From an uncultured Clostridia bacterium (lineage in GTDB: Bacteria > Bacillota > Clostridia > Oscillospirales > Ruminococcaceae): a stretch of DNA of 64,000 nt. Within the stretch, counting starts at the first letter, position 1. The number at the start of each line of letters is the position of its first letter. The notes beneath the pieces are model-generated. The model was given only the letters and a program-made list of their open reading frames with translations. It was not told where the DNA came from and did no database searches. The stretch lies in contig CANRJA010000003.1 of assembly GCA_947630825.1 (NCBI GenBank), positions 62,001-126,000 on the forward strand. Direction: 5' to 3'. The translations under genes were made by a program, and so were the position numbers. Of this stretch, positions 1-9,326 are shown one piece after another.

Positions 1-1857
1 CTTAACCTCAACCTCTTGACCAACGCTAAGAAAATCAGCAACATTGTCAACTCTCTGGTTGGCAATTTGTGAAATATGAATAAGTCCGTCAATGCCCTCA
101 ATTATCTGAGCAAACGCTCCGAATGAAGTTATTGAAACTATCTTTGCAGTAATAACTTGTCCTACTCCGTAGTTCTTATCAAAAATTGTCCAAGGATTAT
201 CTTCGTCTTTCTTATATACAAGAGAAACCTTTTCAGCTTCCTTATCAATATCCTTAATGGTAACCTCTATCTCATCACCTACAGAAACAACGTCAGATGG
301 ATGCTTGATTCTTAGCCACGAAAGGTCAGCCTTTCTTACCAAACCGTCTATTCCGCCCAAATCAACAAACACACCGTAGTCAGTTATAGACTTGACCGTA
401 CCTGTTACAGTCTTGCCGACCTCTGCGCTCTCGAAGAATTTTGCCTTTTGCTCTGCGCGCTTTTCACTATTTATAATTCTTATTGAACCGACTGCTCTGT
501 TTCGGTTTTTATCTACTTCAATAACCTTATATTCTACAGTTTTATTCAGCAAATCATCTAAACTGTCAGCACGTCTTTCAGTAGCCTGCGATGCAGGAAC
601 AAATACTTTAAATCCATTGGTCGAAACCAAAACTCCACGTCTTACAATATTTGTGACAACGCCCGTTAAAATTGTATTTTCCTCATGTGCCTTTGCAACA
701 TTTTCAAAGCCGGCAATAGCGTCAACCTGCTTCTTTGAGAGCGTGTCTACGCCTTCCTGATCGTTAGTCTTTAAAACTATAACTTCAACCTCATCGCCTA
801 CCGAAACAATATCCGATGGTGATTTCGCAGGATCATCAGTAAGCTCATCTTTAGGTATAACGCCCGTGTGCTTAGTGCCGATGTCAACTAAAGCTTCCGT
901 CTTGTTTACAGCGGTTACTGTGCCGGTTACTCTTGCCCCTATATATATTTTTTTCAAAGACTGCTCTATTGCCTCTTCAAAATTAAAATCTTCTTCATTG
1001 TTTTTTAGAAGTTTTGTCATAGTCCTTTTAACCTCCTCAATAATATACGCCGGCGTAGATGCACCGGCAGAAATTCCTAAATAATGTACTCCATCAAAAT
1101 CCAAATCATAAAGCTCGTCAGCGCTCTCAACAAGATAACACGGACAATACTCCGAGCATATTGATTGAAGCTTCAACGTATTAGAACTGTGACGTCCGCC
1201 GACAATAACCATTTTATCAGACTTTGACGCAATTCTAACCGCTTCTTCCTGACGTTTTGATGTAGCGTCACATATAGTATCGAAAATCAATGCAGATTCT
1301 CTGACATTATTTATGTATTTCCTGCACTTTTCCCAAAACTTTTTGTTAAAGGTGGTCTGAGCAACAAAAATTATCTTTTCTCCCTCAGTCTCTGATAATA
1401 CCGACTTTAACTCCTCAAGATTAGAAAATACATAGCATTTGCTCACACAATGTCCGCTTATACCAACAACCTCAGGATGTGCCCTATCTCCTGCAATCGC
1501 AACCAGATAACCCTCACGGGATTTCTCGCTGACAATTCTGTGGATTTTGGAAACAAAAGGACAAGTAGCGTCAACAACATTGACGGAAAGTTCATCTAAA
1601 CGCTTATACACATCAGACGAAACGCCGTGAGAACGTATTATAACCGTTTGACCCGGTTTAACCTCGCTTACGTCGTTTACAACTTCTACTCCTTTGCTTT
1701 CCAAGTCGGAAACAACGCTCTGATTATGAATGATCGGTCCTAATGTAACAACATTATTTCGGCTATTTAGGTTATTATACACTATTTTTACGGCTCTGTC
1801 TACACCAAAACAAAAGCCAGCGGTTCCTGCAACTAAAATTTTACAGTTTGTTAACAT
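1..1857 (-). CDS. ispH: IspH-S1 fusion (4-hydroxy-3-methylbut-2-enyl diphosphate reductase / ribosomal protein S1-like), C-terminus outside window
   Basis: The 619 visible codons start at ATG 1857 and run off the window start. Residues about 1-285 are IspH (LytB), the last enzyme of the MEP isoprenoid pathway. It reduces HMBPP to IPP/DMAPP with a [4Fe-4S] cluster held by three cysteines, seen here in GFCFGV (Cys16), DATCPF (Cys99) and TICDAT (about Cys195). The remainder is a series of S1 RNA-binding domains; the first begins near IGARVTGTVTAV and later ones contain VTGTVKSITDYGVFVDLGGI and SITSFGAFAQI. Fusion of IspH to S1 repeats is known in Clostridia. It lies 15 nt downstream of cmk-plsC in the same run, a neighbourhood that recurs in this group. 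How many S1 repeats follow cannot be seen. Confidence 0.93.
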   Translation of the reverse strand, partial: MLTNCKILVAGTAGFCFGVDRAVKIVYNNLNSRNNVVTLGPIIHNQSVVSDLESKGVEVVNDVSEVKPGQTVIIRSHGVSSDVYKRLDELSVNVVDATCPFVSKIHRIVSEKSREGYLVAIAGDRAHPEVVGISGHCVSKCYVFSNLEELKSVLSETEGEKIIFVAQTTFNKKFWEKCRKYINNVRESALIFDTICDATSKRQEEAVRIASKSDKMVIVGGRHSSNTLKLQSICSEYCPCYLVESADELYDLDFDGVHYLGISAGASTPAYIIEEVKRTMTKLLKNNEEDFNFEEAIEQSLKKIYIGARVTGTVTAVNKTEALVDIGTKHTGVIPKDELTDDPAKSPSDIVSVGDEVEVIVLKTNDQEGVDTLSKKQVDAIAGFENVAKAHEENTILTGVVTNIVRRGVLVSTNGFKVFVPASQATERRADSLDDLLNKTVEYKVIEVDKNRNRAVGSIRIINSEKRAEQKAKFFESAEVGKTVTGTVKSITDYGVFVDLGGIDGLVRKADLSWLRIKHPSDVVSVGDEIEVTIKDIDKEAEKVSLVYKKDEDNPWTIFDKNYGVGQVITAKIVSITSFGAFAQIIEGIDGLIHISQIANQRVDNVADFLSVGQEVEVK

Positions 1858-1872
1858 TTGAGCCTCCAACAA

Positions 1873-3294
1873 CTATTCATTCTCTGAATTATTTATGTAC
1901 GGATTATCAGCTTCAACCAAATCAACAATTTCATTCATTATAGTATGCTTTAAATTTTTTAACTCCTTAGGACTTGTACTCGATATATTCAATTCATCAG
2001 GATAAATAGGCTTACCGAATTTAACTGTGACCTTTTTTCTGAATTTGAGTTTCCCCTCAAATACTATCCCTACAGGAATTACAGGTACCAAAGCTACTGC
2101 CGCTATCAATGCGACCCCTGTTTTTCCTCTGCCTACTTTTCCGTCCTTAGAGCGTGTACCCTCTGGAAAAATAACAAGATTTCGTCCCTTATTAAGGCAT
2201 TTAAGCGACGTGTCTATCGCCGAGGTATCTCCTTTTCCTCTTGTTACAGGAAACGCTCCCAATGCCTTTATGAGAATCGCAAAGAAAATATTCTTTTTAA
2301 AAAGCTCCTCCTTTGCCATAAACGAAAACGGCGTTCTTACAGCAAGAGATATAAGCACCGGATCGGCATAGCTTCTATGGTTGCTTGCAAAAATGTGCGA
2401 ACCGCCTTTCGGGATATTCTCTTTACCAATGAATTTTAAGTTGTAAAAAATATGATAAACAAAAAATACGATGTACCTTAATAAATTATATATAAACATT
2501 CTCAACGGAGACAGCTTGTGGCTTCTGTCAACAGGTCTGACGTCCAACCCTCTCAAAAAGCCGTTACTCTCATTATCTCGACCGCTTGAAGCATCTTCTT
2601 TTAGCTTATCTGAATTATCAGGTTTTTTTTTAAGTTCTTCAATTATAGTGTTGTATATAACCTCAACTGACTCGTCAAGGTTCAGGCTTGTAGTATCTAC
2701 CTCAACAGCGTCATTTGCCTTTTTAAGAGGTGCAATATCTCTGTGCATATCGTTGTAATCACGCTGCTTTATGTCAGCCAGAACCTCCTCATATGAGGAG
2801 CTATCCCCCTTTTCCTGAAGCTCTTTGAATCTTCTTTTTGCACGCTCCTCAGCTGACGCCGTAAGAAAAATCTTAACATCGGCTTTTGGCAGCACAACTG
2901 TTCCAATATCTCTGCCGTCCATAATTATATTACTTTCTTTCGCTATATTCTGCTGAAGGTCAAACAAAAACTCTCTGACCGCAGGAACAGCGGAAACCCT
3001 TGAGGCTGCCATTGAAATTTCGGGAGTTCTTATTTTATCCGAAACGTCCTCTCCGCAAAGCAAAACTCTCTGCGAACCGTCAGTATAAGCGAGCCTTAAG
3101 TCAACTCCGTTCAACGCTGACTTTACATTATCAATATTGTTCAAATCCACGCTGTGTTCTATCATATACAAAGCAATAGAGCGATATAGCGCACCCGTAT
3201 CGACATAAATATATTCAAGCTTTTTGGCAACAGCCTTTGCTATCGTTGATTTCCCAGCCCCTGATGGACCGTCCAATGCAATATTAATGCTCAT
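1873..3294 (-). CDS. cmk: Cytidylate kinase fused to 1-acyl-sn-glycerol-3-phosphate acyltransferase (Cmk-PlsC)
   Basis: The start at ATG 3294 is chosen because GGAGG lies 5 nt upstream; an in-frame ATG at 3309 would place that site inside the gene. Residues 1-225 form cytidylate kinase, which phosphorylates CMP/dCMP with ATP: P-loop GPSGAGKST at residues 9-17 and DGRDIGT near 126. After a charged linker (about 225-260) and a hydrophobic stretch near 266-285, the C-terminal half is a PlsC-type acyltransferase that would make phosphatidic acid at the membrane. It has the HX4D motif in NHRSYADP (His about 306) and FPEGTRS near 376. The linker and both motif sets are intact, so this looks like a working bifunctional protein rather than a misread of two genes. 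Cmk next to plsC and ispH-rpsA is a common clostridial order. Confidence 0.94.
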   Translation of the reverse strand: MSINIALDGPSGAGKSTIAKAVAKKLEYIYVDTGALYRSIALYMIEHSVDLNNIDNVKSALNGVDLRLAYTDGSQRVLLCGEDVSDKIRTPEISMAASRVSAVPAVREFLFDLQQNIAKESNIIMDGRDIGTVVLPKADVKIFLTASAEERAKRRFKELQEKGDSSSYEEVLADIKQRDYNDMHRDIAPLKKANDAVEVDTTSLNLDESVEVIYNTIIEELKKKPDNSDKLKEDASSGRDNESNGFLRGLDVRPVDRSHKLSPLRMFIYNLLRYIVFFVYHIFYNLKFIGKENIPKGGSHIFASNHRSYADPVLISLAVRTPFSFMAKEELFKKNIFFAILIKALGAFPVTRGKGDTSAIDTSLKCLNKGRNLVIFPEGTRSKDGKVGRGKTGVALIAAVALVPVIPVGIVFEGKLKFRKKVTVKFGKPIYPDELNISSTSPKELKNLKHTIMNEIVDLVEADNPYINNSENE

Positions 3295-3329
3295 AATATC
3301 CTCCTGCATAATATTTATAATATCTTGTT

Positions 3330-4565
3330 TTATAAAATACTTCCGGCTGCCAGATTTGCCGTAGCAAAGGCAATTTGCAGATTAAATCCTCCTGTATAGC
3401 CGTCAACGTCGAGAACCTCTCCGATAAAATAAAGATCCGACACAAGCTTTGATTCCATAGTGCTCGGATTTATTTCCTTTGTACTTACTCCGCCTCTTGT
3501 TATTATCGCCTCGTCAACAGGACGAAAGCCTTTTATATCTATCCGAAAATTTTTAAAAAGCCCTATCAGCTTTCTTCTCTGCTCCTTAGAAATATTATTT
3601 ACCTTTTCATCACCGTCAATACCCGATAATTCTATTATAACAGGTATCATTTTCGCAGGCAAAAGTTTTTTCAATACATTTGCAAAATTTCTGTTCGGAT
3701 TATCATTAAAGTCTCTGAGTATGCGCTTATCTAAAGTCTTTTCGTCAAGAGCAGGCTTTAAGTCGATTACTATATAATAATCATTTTCATCTATATTATC
3801 TATATGCGCGCTCGATGACAAAACCAGCGGTCCTGACACCCCAAAATGAGTAAAAAGCATCTCTCCTAGCTCTGAATACAAAGGCTTTTTCTTTCCGCTT
3901 TGCCAAAGACTTAACGTAACATTTCTAAGCGAAAGCCCCATAAGTTTTTTAGGAAAATCCTGCTTAGTTTCAAGCGGAACTAACGACGGCTGGATATCCG
4001 TCACAGTATGACCGGCTTGTTTCGCAAGCATATAGCCGTCCCCTGTAGAGCCTGTTTTAGGATACGACTTTCCCCCTGTTGATACTATAACACTTTCTGA
4101 GATAAACTGCTCATCGCCGCACTCCGCGCCGATAACCCTGTTGTCGTCAATAATTAATCCCGTCGCTCTTTTATTTAAAACATTTACTTCCAGTCTCTTT
4201 ACTTCATCGCAAAGCGCTTTTACAATATCCTTTGCGTCGTCGCTGACAGGGAAAACCCTGTTTCCTCTTTCTGTTTTTAACGGCACGCCCAGCTTCTCAA
4301 AAAAATTCATAGTATCGCTCGGCGGAAAAGAATAAATAGCGCTATATAAAAATTTAGAATTGCGCGGAATGTTATTAAGCACAGTCTGGGCGTCACAGTT
4401 ATTTGTTACGTTGCATCTGCCCTTTCCCGTTATCATCAGCTTTTTTCCGAGAATTTTGTTTTTCTCCAAAATTAAAACAGATTTCCCTTTTCGGGCAAGC
4501 AATATCGAGCAAAACAAACCGGCGGCTCCTCCGCCGATAACTATGACGTCATATTTACTTGTCAA
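3330..4565 (-). CDS. BaiN/HI0933-family NAD(P)/FAD-dependent oxidoreductase
   Basis: A 411-residue flavoprotein. The N-terminus has a Rossmann dinucleotide-binding fingerprint, VIGGGAAGLFC, at about residues 8-18, then GKGRCNVTNN near residue 48, typical of the HI0933/YhiN/BaiN family. The C-terminus has a second FAD-contacting region, GEVLDVDGYTGGFNLQ. Family members are often called aminoacetone oxidases or, in bile-acid metabolisers, BaiN. No substrate can be named from sequence, and no other bai gene is visible. The start is TTG 4565 with GGAAG about 10 nt upstream. It sits between the RpiR-type regulator and cmk-plsC with short gaps, so it is probably co-transcribed. Confidence 0.9.
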   Translation of the reverse strand: MTSKYDVIVIGGGAAGLFCSILLARKGKSVLILEKNKILGKKLMITGKGRCNVTNNCDAQTVLNNIPRNSKFLYSAIYSFPPSDTMNFFEKLGVPLKTERGNRVFPVSDDAKDIVKALCDEVKRLEVNVLNKRATGLIIDDNRVIGAECGDEQFISESVIVSTGGKSYPKTGSTGDGYMLAKQAGHTVTDIQPSLVPLETKQDFPKKLMGLSLRNVTLSLWQSGKKKPLYSELGEMLFTHFGVSGPLVLSSSAHIDNIDENDYYIVIDLKPALDEKTLDKRILRDFNDNPNRNFANVLKKLLPAKMIPVIIELSGIDGDEKVNNISKEQRRKLIGLFKNFRIDIKGFRPVDEAIITRGGVSTKEINPSTMESKLVSDLYFIGEVLDVDGYTGGFNLQIAFATANLAAGSIL

Positions 4566-4598
4566 TATAACTTCTTCCTTTCACTCGGCTTAAATTTA

Positions 4599-5474
4599 CT
4601 ACTCTTCATCATCTGACTCGCTTTTTTCATATACGTCGTACTTTTCCCAAATATACTCAAGCCTTTTAAAGTTATCTGATATCTTCTCTTTCTTGCTCAT
4701 AGACACTGCAACTATCAAAGCGTTTATAAGGCTCAAAGGCGCAACAAGAGAGTCCACAAACGAAGCCATATCGCTTTGCGCAATAAGAACATTGTCCGCA
4801 TACTTAACTAACGGTGAATTTTTGCTATCGGTAAACGCAATTACCCCCGCTCCATTGTCGTGAGCATATTTGAGAGCGTTAAGCGTCTGCTTTGAATACC
4901 TGGGAAAAGAAAACCCTATTGCGACGTCCTTGCTGTCTACCCTTAGTATCTGCTCGAACATCTCGCTTGTTGATGATGAATGAACGAGCTTTACATACGG
5001 GAAAATCAAATTGAGATAATATGACGTGAACGACGCTAACGCCGCCGAGCTTCTGTTGCCTATTATATATATTGTATGAGCGTTGACTATCCTGTCGACC
5101 GCCTCGTAAAAATCTTTCTTTGAGCACTCATTTAAAGTGCCTCTTATTCTGTCAATATCAAGACTTAAAACCTTATCTAAAATATCGTCCTCGCCTAGCT
5201 GATCGGAGGTAACGTCCATTCTCTGAAAAGAAGTAAGCTTGTTTCTCATAAGGTCCTGCAGTGCTTTTTGAAATTCCGGATAGCCGTTAAAACCAAGCTC
5301 TATAGCGAACCTCACTACAGTTGACTCGCTAACACCGACTGCCTGACCGAGTTTTGAAGCAGTCATAAACGCAGACTTATCAAAATGCTCTAAGACATAG
5401 CTTGCAATATGCTTATGACCTTTTGAAAAATGAGAAAAATTTTCTTCTAAAGTCACCAATAAATCCTTTTCCAT
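4599..5474 (-). CDS. MurR/RpiR-family transcriptional regulator
   Basis: A 291-residue protein with an N-terminal helix-turn-helix domain (about 1-77, including ASKLGQAVGVSESTVVRFA) and a SIS sugar-phosphate-binding domain (about 110-255, with IYIIGNRSSAALASF). Regulators of this kind sense sugar phosphates and control sugar or amino-sugar genes; the effector here is unknown because no sugar operon adjoins. The C-terminus is acidic (ESDDEE). The start ATG 5474 is preceded by an unusual arrangement: a strong AAGGAGGT is separated from the start by a perfect 7-bp hairpin (separate entry). It lies between DUF3006 and the BaiN-like gene in a minus-strand run. Confidence 0.92.
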   Translation of the reverse strand: MEKDLLVTLEENFSHFSKGHKHIASYVLEHFDKSAFMTASKLGQAVGVSESTVVRFAIELGFNGYPEFQKALQDLMRNKLTSFQRMDVTSDQLGEDDILDKVLSLDIDRIRGTLNECSKKDFYEAVDRIVNAHTIYIIGNRSSAALASFTSYYLNLIFPYVKLVHSSSTSEMFEQILRVDSKDVAIGFSFPRYSKQTLNALKYAHDNGAGVIAFTDSKNSPLVKYADNVLIAQSDMASFVDSLVAPLSLINALIVAVSMSKKEKISDNFKRLEYIWEKYDVYEKSESDDEE

Positions 5475-5484
5475 ATTTATGACT

Positions 5485-5510
5485 ATGCTCCAATCGGAGC
5501 ATACCTCCTT
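5485..5510 (-). promoter_or_regulatory. Shine-Dalgarno plus hairpin bridging to the RpiR-type gene start
   Basis: On the minus strand AAGGAGGT (5510-5503) is followed directly by ATGCTCC (5502-5496), a GATT loop, then GGAGCAT (5491-5485). Ten unpaired bases separate the hairpin from ATG 5474. In linear sequence the Shine-Dalgarno is about 28 nt from the start; folding would bring it to normal spacing. The right arm also carries GGAG, 14 nt from the start, which could be an alternative site. Very similar elements precede rsmA and the AICAR formyltransferase gene. Confidence 0.7.
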
Positions 5511-5533
5511 CCGCTGTTTTAAGAAAAATACTT

Positions 5534-5779
5534 TTACTTATCACTATTAGACGCATCAATGCCAAAGGCAGTATTTTGAAGATAAATTGAAACCTTCCTA
5601 AGCTCCTCTGTTTTTTCCTTATCAACAGAATACTTTCCGTTTTCACACTTTAAAACGTCGCCCTCTTTGACCTCACAGCCAAGCTCGCTTACTTTTATAT
5701 CAAATGACTCCTTTTCCGATTTTTCAACGGTAACTATGCCGTCCTCAATTTTCTCGACAATTAGTAATTCATTTTTCAT
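5534..5779 (-). CDS. DUF3006 domain protein
   Basis: An 81-residue protein starting at ATG 5779 (GAGGA 11 nt upstream; an in-frame ATG at 5803 would overlap the preceding gene). The N-terminal half (VEKIEDGIVTVEKSE, then VKEGDVLKC) fits the small beta-strand DUF3006 family, whose members usually sit next to ComEC-like metallo-hydrolases, as here with a 7-nt gap. The function is unknown. It is short, soluble and acidic/lysine-rich with no signal peptide. Confidence 0.8.
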   Translation of the reverse strand: MKNELLIVEKIEDGIVTVEKSEKESFDIKVSELGCEVKEGDVLKCENGKYSVDKEKTEELRKVSIYLQNTAFGIDASNSDK

Positions 5780-5786
5780 AGTATTT

Positions 5787-6731
5787 TTATTCCTCACTGA
5801 CATTATTATTGTCAGACTTTTCTTTCTTGATATTCATTCCCTCTCCGTCCGACTCAAAAACTATTGTTCCGTCTGTATCAGTTGTGTAAATTTCAGATGT
5901 ATACCCGCTTAACCGTTCAAGGGCTTCTTCGTGCGGATGACCGTAGCTGTTGCCTGCTCCGCACTGAATAACCGCATATGCAGGCTTTACCTTTGACAAA
6001 AACAAATCGCTTGACGATTCTCTGCTGCCGTGGTGACACACCTGCAATACCTTTGCAGATAGATCACAGCCTCTATTTACAAGCTCCTTTTCGCTTTGCT
6101 TACCCAAATCGCCAGTTATAAGAAAGCTGTTCTCGCCGTGAGTTATCTTTGTAGCAACAGAATAATCGTTCAAATCCTTATACTTTTTCTTAGGCGTATA
6201 TGTGTTTATAACGGCAGAACCCAAATTAAATGTAGAATCATCAGCGCTTGTTATTGTAAGCCCTTTACTTATAATCGCCTTTAACAGCTTGGTATATGTA
6301 TATGAAGTCGGAACTTGTTCATCAGGGATTTTAGGCATTATTATTTTACCTATCTTTATGTCGCTTTCCACAACAGCTCTAAGCCCCCCGATGTGGTCGG
6401 AATGAGGGTGAGTTCCAATTACATAATCGAGACTTTCAATATTCTGAGCTTTAAGATACTCGACCACCTTTTCTCCCTGATCGCTCTCTCCTGCGTCAAT
6501 AAGCATATTCTTCCCGTCGCACATAACAAGCGTGCAGTCTCCCTGACCGACATCTATAAAATGAACCGATAAATCAGCGCTTGAAGCAGGCTTGCCTGCA
6601 AGTCCGCTGTTTTGTTTAAGGTTCTCGCCTAAGTTTGTAAAATGAGTAACAGCCGCCGCAACGACCACAATTATTGCAACCGTTACAGCAGACGCTATTT
6701 TCTGCGATTTACTAAGTGATTTTCTAGCCAT
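5787..6731 (-). CDS. ComEC/Rec2-like metallo-beta-lactamase-fold hydrolase, membrane-anchored
   Basis: A 314-residue protein with one N-terminal membrane segment (about 13-31, a run of A/V/I) and an extracytoplasmic metallo-beta-lactamase domain. VHFIDVGQGDC near residue 56 and the metal-binding motif THPHSDH near 106 are characteristic of the ComEC C-terminal hydrolase family; later histidines occur in CHHGSRESS and YGHPHEEAL. Stand-alone secreted versions are likely nucleases or phosphodiesterases, but the substrate is not established. It is paired with DUF3006 downstream and begins 15 nt after the FtsK gene. Confidence 0.87.
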   Translation of the reverse strand: MARKSLSKSQKIASAVTVAIIVVVAAAVTHFTNLGENLKQNSGLAGKPASSADLSVHFIDVGQGDCTLVMCDGKNMLIDAGESDQGEKVVEYLKAQNIESLDYVIGTHPHSDHIGGLRAVVESDIKIGKIIMPKIPDEQVPTSYTYTKLLKAIISKGLTITSADDSTFNLGSAVINTYTPKKKYKDLNDYSVATKITHGENSFLITGDLGKQSEKELVNRGCDLSAKVLQVCHHGSRESSSDLFLSKVKPAYAVIQCGAGNSYGHPHEEALERLSGYTSEIYTTDTDGTIVFESDGEGMNIKKEKSDNNNVSEE

Positions 6732-6745
6732 ACGATTTTCCTCTG

Positions 6746-9262
6746 TTATTCGCTTCTCGTTGCGGAACGCTCAAGCCACTGCTCTTTTGACATTAAAATC
6801 TCTCTCGGCTTTGAGCCGTTTGCTTCACCTATAACGCCCATCTGCTCAAGCTCGTCCATTATTCTTGCCGCCCTTGCATATCCTAGACTAAGTTTTCTCT
6901 GCAAAAACGACGTCGAAGCCGTCTGGTTTTCAACAATTACCTTTATTGCCTCTTCAAGCTTATCATCGGAATCGTCAGACACAAAATCAGAGCCTCCCCT
7001 TTTTTCGCCCTTTTGCTGAGGAACATGGCTGTCTATCTCTTCAATAATGGTATCGCTGTATTCAGCCTTTGACTGGTTCTTGAGAAAATTAACTACTGCT
7101 CTTACCTCGCTTGTAGGTACAAAGCTTCCCTGAATTCTCATAGGCTTGCCAAGACCCACAGGCTTGTACAAAAGGTCGCCCTTTCCAAGTAGCTTCTCTG
7201 CTCCTCCCTCGTCGAGTATTACTCTCGAATCGGTGTTGTTAGAAACCTTGAGCGCAACCCTGCTCGGTATATTTGCCTTGATAAGTCCTGTTACAACGTC
7301 AACACGAGGCGACTGCGTTGCAATAATAAGGTGCATACCTGCCGCACGGGCAAGCTGTGCAATTCTGCAAATAGAATCCTCGACCTCTTTTGGCGCCGCC
7401 ATCATCAGATCGGCAAGCTCGTCTATGACAATTACTATCTGCGGCATAGGCTCCATATCCTCTTTGTCCTTGACAAATTCATTGTAATCCTGAAGGTCAC
7501 GGACGCCGTTATCTGCAAATTTCTTATATCTCTTAAGCATCTCTGAAACTGCCCAGCCCAAAGCTCCCGCCGCTTTTCTGGCGTCGGTAACTACAGGAAT
7601 GAGCAAGTGAGGTATTCCGTTATAGATAGGAAACTCAACCTGCTTAGGGTCGATAAGTATCAGTTTAACCTCGTCAGGTGATGCCTTGTAAAGAATGTTC
7701 ATTATTATCGAGTTTGTAAACACAGACTTACCTGCGCCCGTCGTTCCGGCAACAAGCATATGAGGCATCTTTGAAATATCTCCCATAACGATATTTCCCT
7801 CTATGTCCTTGCCTACTGCGAACGACAGCTTGCCCTTTGCCTTTCTGAACTCACTGCTGTCTATAAGCTCTCTTATAGATACGCTGTCTCGCTTTTCGTT
7901 TGCTATCTCTATTCCTACTGCGGCTTTTCCCGGGATAGGAGCTTCAATTCTTATACCCTCTGCCGCAAGATTAAGCGCAATATCATCTGCAAGACCTGTA
8001 ATTTTAGATACCTTAACTCCTGCCGCCGGCTGAAGCTCATACCGCGTTACCGACGGTCCTCTGTGAATATCGACTATTCTTGTCTGAACTCCGAAACTTC
8101 TCAGCGTGTCTACTAACGTTTCCGAACGGTTTGCAAGCTCCTGCTTATAGCTAGCCAGGTTACCCTTTTGAGCGGGAAGTTTTAATAGAGTTATAGGCGG
8201 CATACTGTATACGTGTTTGGAATTTCCCTCGCCAAAGAAGGTCGTCTGTCCGCTGTTTTCAACATATATTTCTGCACCTTGCTCTTTTTCATTTGACGGT
8301 TTTTCATCAGGCAGTGCATTCTTGACTATCTCCTGCAGATCCTTCGCTTTAACAGCGCCTGCCCTTTTAGATTTTCTTGATTGCTTTTTATGTGCATTAT
8401 CATTGTCAACATCAATAAAATCAGACGGGTCCGGGTCAAAGAGCTTGTCAGGCATTGCCCTTTCTACAGGCTTTTTACGGCTTACAGGCTTACGGTTCAC
8501 TTCACCTGCATCAAGATACTTTGCAATATCTACTCTTGCGTTTCTATTATGCTCCTCAAGCTCCATAGCTCGTTTGTGTTCGCTGTTTCTTATCCTCTGA
8601 GCGTTATCCTCTTTTACAGCCTTATAGCCTGTTCTTATAGGTCTTGTTACGCCTCTGAACAAATCTACAATCGTTTTATTCGTCAGAAGCATTACAAATA
8701 CAATAATAAGAAGTATGATAACTATTATTGAGCCAACTTTATTTAAAAGTGCATATAACGGCCAGCCTAAAATTGCGCCGATAACTCCGCCGCCCTTTAG
8801 ACTTATCCCGCTGTTGTAAAGAGAAGCTATCTTTCTGAAAAACGAGCTGCTGACAGGAGTAGGAAGACCAATCATAATTGAGTGGAAAAGTGCCGAAATC
8901 AAAAGCAGCAGAATTACGCTTTCTATTACTTTAGCCAGAACAATGCTCTGCAATTTATCAAGAGCGCAGATTATAGCTATATATAAAATCACAGGCGCAA
9001 GCAAAAATACCGACAAGCCGAATATTCCTCTTATACCCAAGTGCATAGAATGCCAAAACGCAGACCCCGACACATATGTAAGCAAAAATACAAAAGCAGA
9101 CAACGCAAATAAAACAATAGAATATGTACGGGTATGATTTGCTTTTTGTGCCGCTGTTGCTTGAGATACCGCTTTCTTCTTTGAGGCTTTCGCCGTCTTG
9201 GAAGCAGGCTTTTTTGAAGCTTTTGTTTTACGTTTTGTTGCAGGCTTTTTCTTTGCAGCCAT
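6746..9262 (-). CDS. ftsK: FtsK/SpoIIIE-family DNA translocase
   Basis: An 838-residue translocase. The N-terminus is very basic (Lys/Ala-rich, about 1-40), followed by four predicted membrane segments (about 50-205), a charged linker, the motor with Walker A AGTTGAGKS near residue 505 and a Walker B region IVIVIDELADLMM, and a C-terminal winged-helix gamma domain (FLQRKLSLGYARAARIMDELE) that reads KOPS/SRS-type DNA signals. It pumps DNA through the septum in division or into the forespore. With a spore protein elsewhere in the window it may do both jobs. The start has AGGAG at good spacing. The tepA-ylzJ-...-ftsK order resembles the Bacillus ymfB-ylzJ-spoIIIE region. Confidence 0.95.
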   Translation of the reverse strand: MAAKKKPATKRKTKASKKPASKTAKASKKKAVSQATAAQKANHTRTYSIVLFALSAFVFLLTYVSGSAFWHSMHLGIRGIFGLSVFLLAPVILYIAIICALDKLQSIVLAKVIESVILLLLISALFHSIMIGLPTPVSSSFFRKIASLYNSGISLKGGGVIGAILGWPLYALLNKVGSIIVIILLIIVFVMLLTNKTIVDLFRGVTRPIRTGYKAVKEDNAQRIRNSEHKRAMELEEHNRNARVDIAKYLDAGEVNRKPVSRKKPVERAMPDKLFDPDPSDFIDVDNDNAHKKQSRKSKRAGAVKAKDLQEIVKNALPDEKPSNEKEQGAEIYVENSGQTTFFGEGNSKHVYSMPPITLLKLPAQKGNLASYKQELANRSETLVDTLRSFGVQTRIVDIHRGPSVTRYELQPAAGVKVSKITGLADDIALNLAAEGIRIEAPIPGKAAVGIEIANEKRDSVSIRELIDSSEFRKAKGKLSFAVGKDIEGNIVMGDISKMPHMLVAGTTGAGKSVFTNSIIMNILYKASPDEVKLILIDPKQVEFPIYNGIPHLLIPVVTDARKAAGALGWAVSEMLKRYKKFADNGVRDLQDYNEFVKDKEDMEPMPQIVIVIDELADLMMAAPKEVEDSICRIAQLARAAGMHLIIATQSPRVDVVTGLIKANIPSRVALKVSNNTDSRVILDEGGAEKLLGKGDLLYKPVGLGKPMRIQGSFVPTSEVRAVVNFLKNQSKAEYSDTIIEEIDSHVPQQKGEKRGGSDFVSDDSDDKLEEAIKVIVENQTASTSFLQRKLSLGYARAARIMDELEQMGVIGEANGSKPREILMSKEQWLERSATRSE

Positions 9263-9326
9263 TTTAAATTACTCCTTTGTTTTTTATCTTCTCTCTTTAT
9301 ATAATAATCATAATAATCCAAATAAT

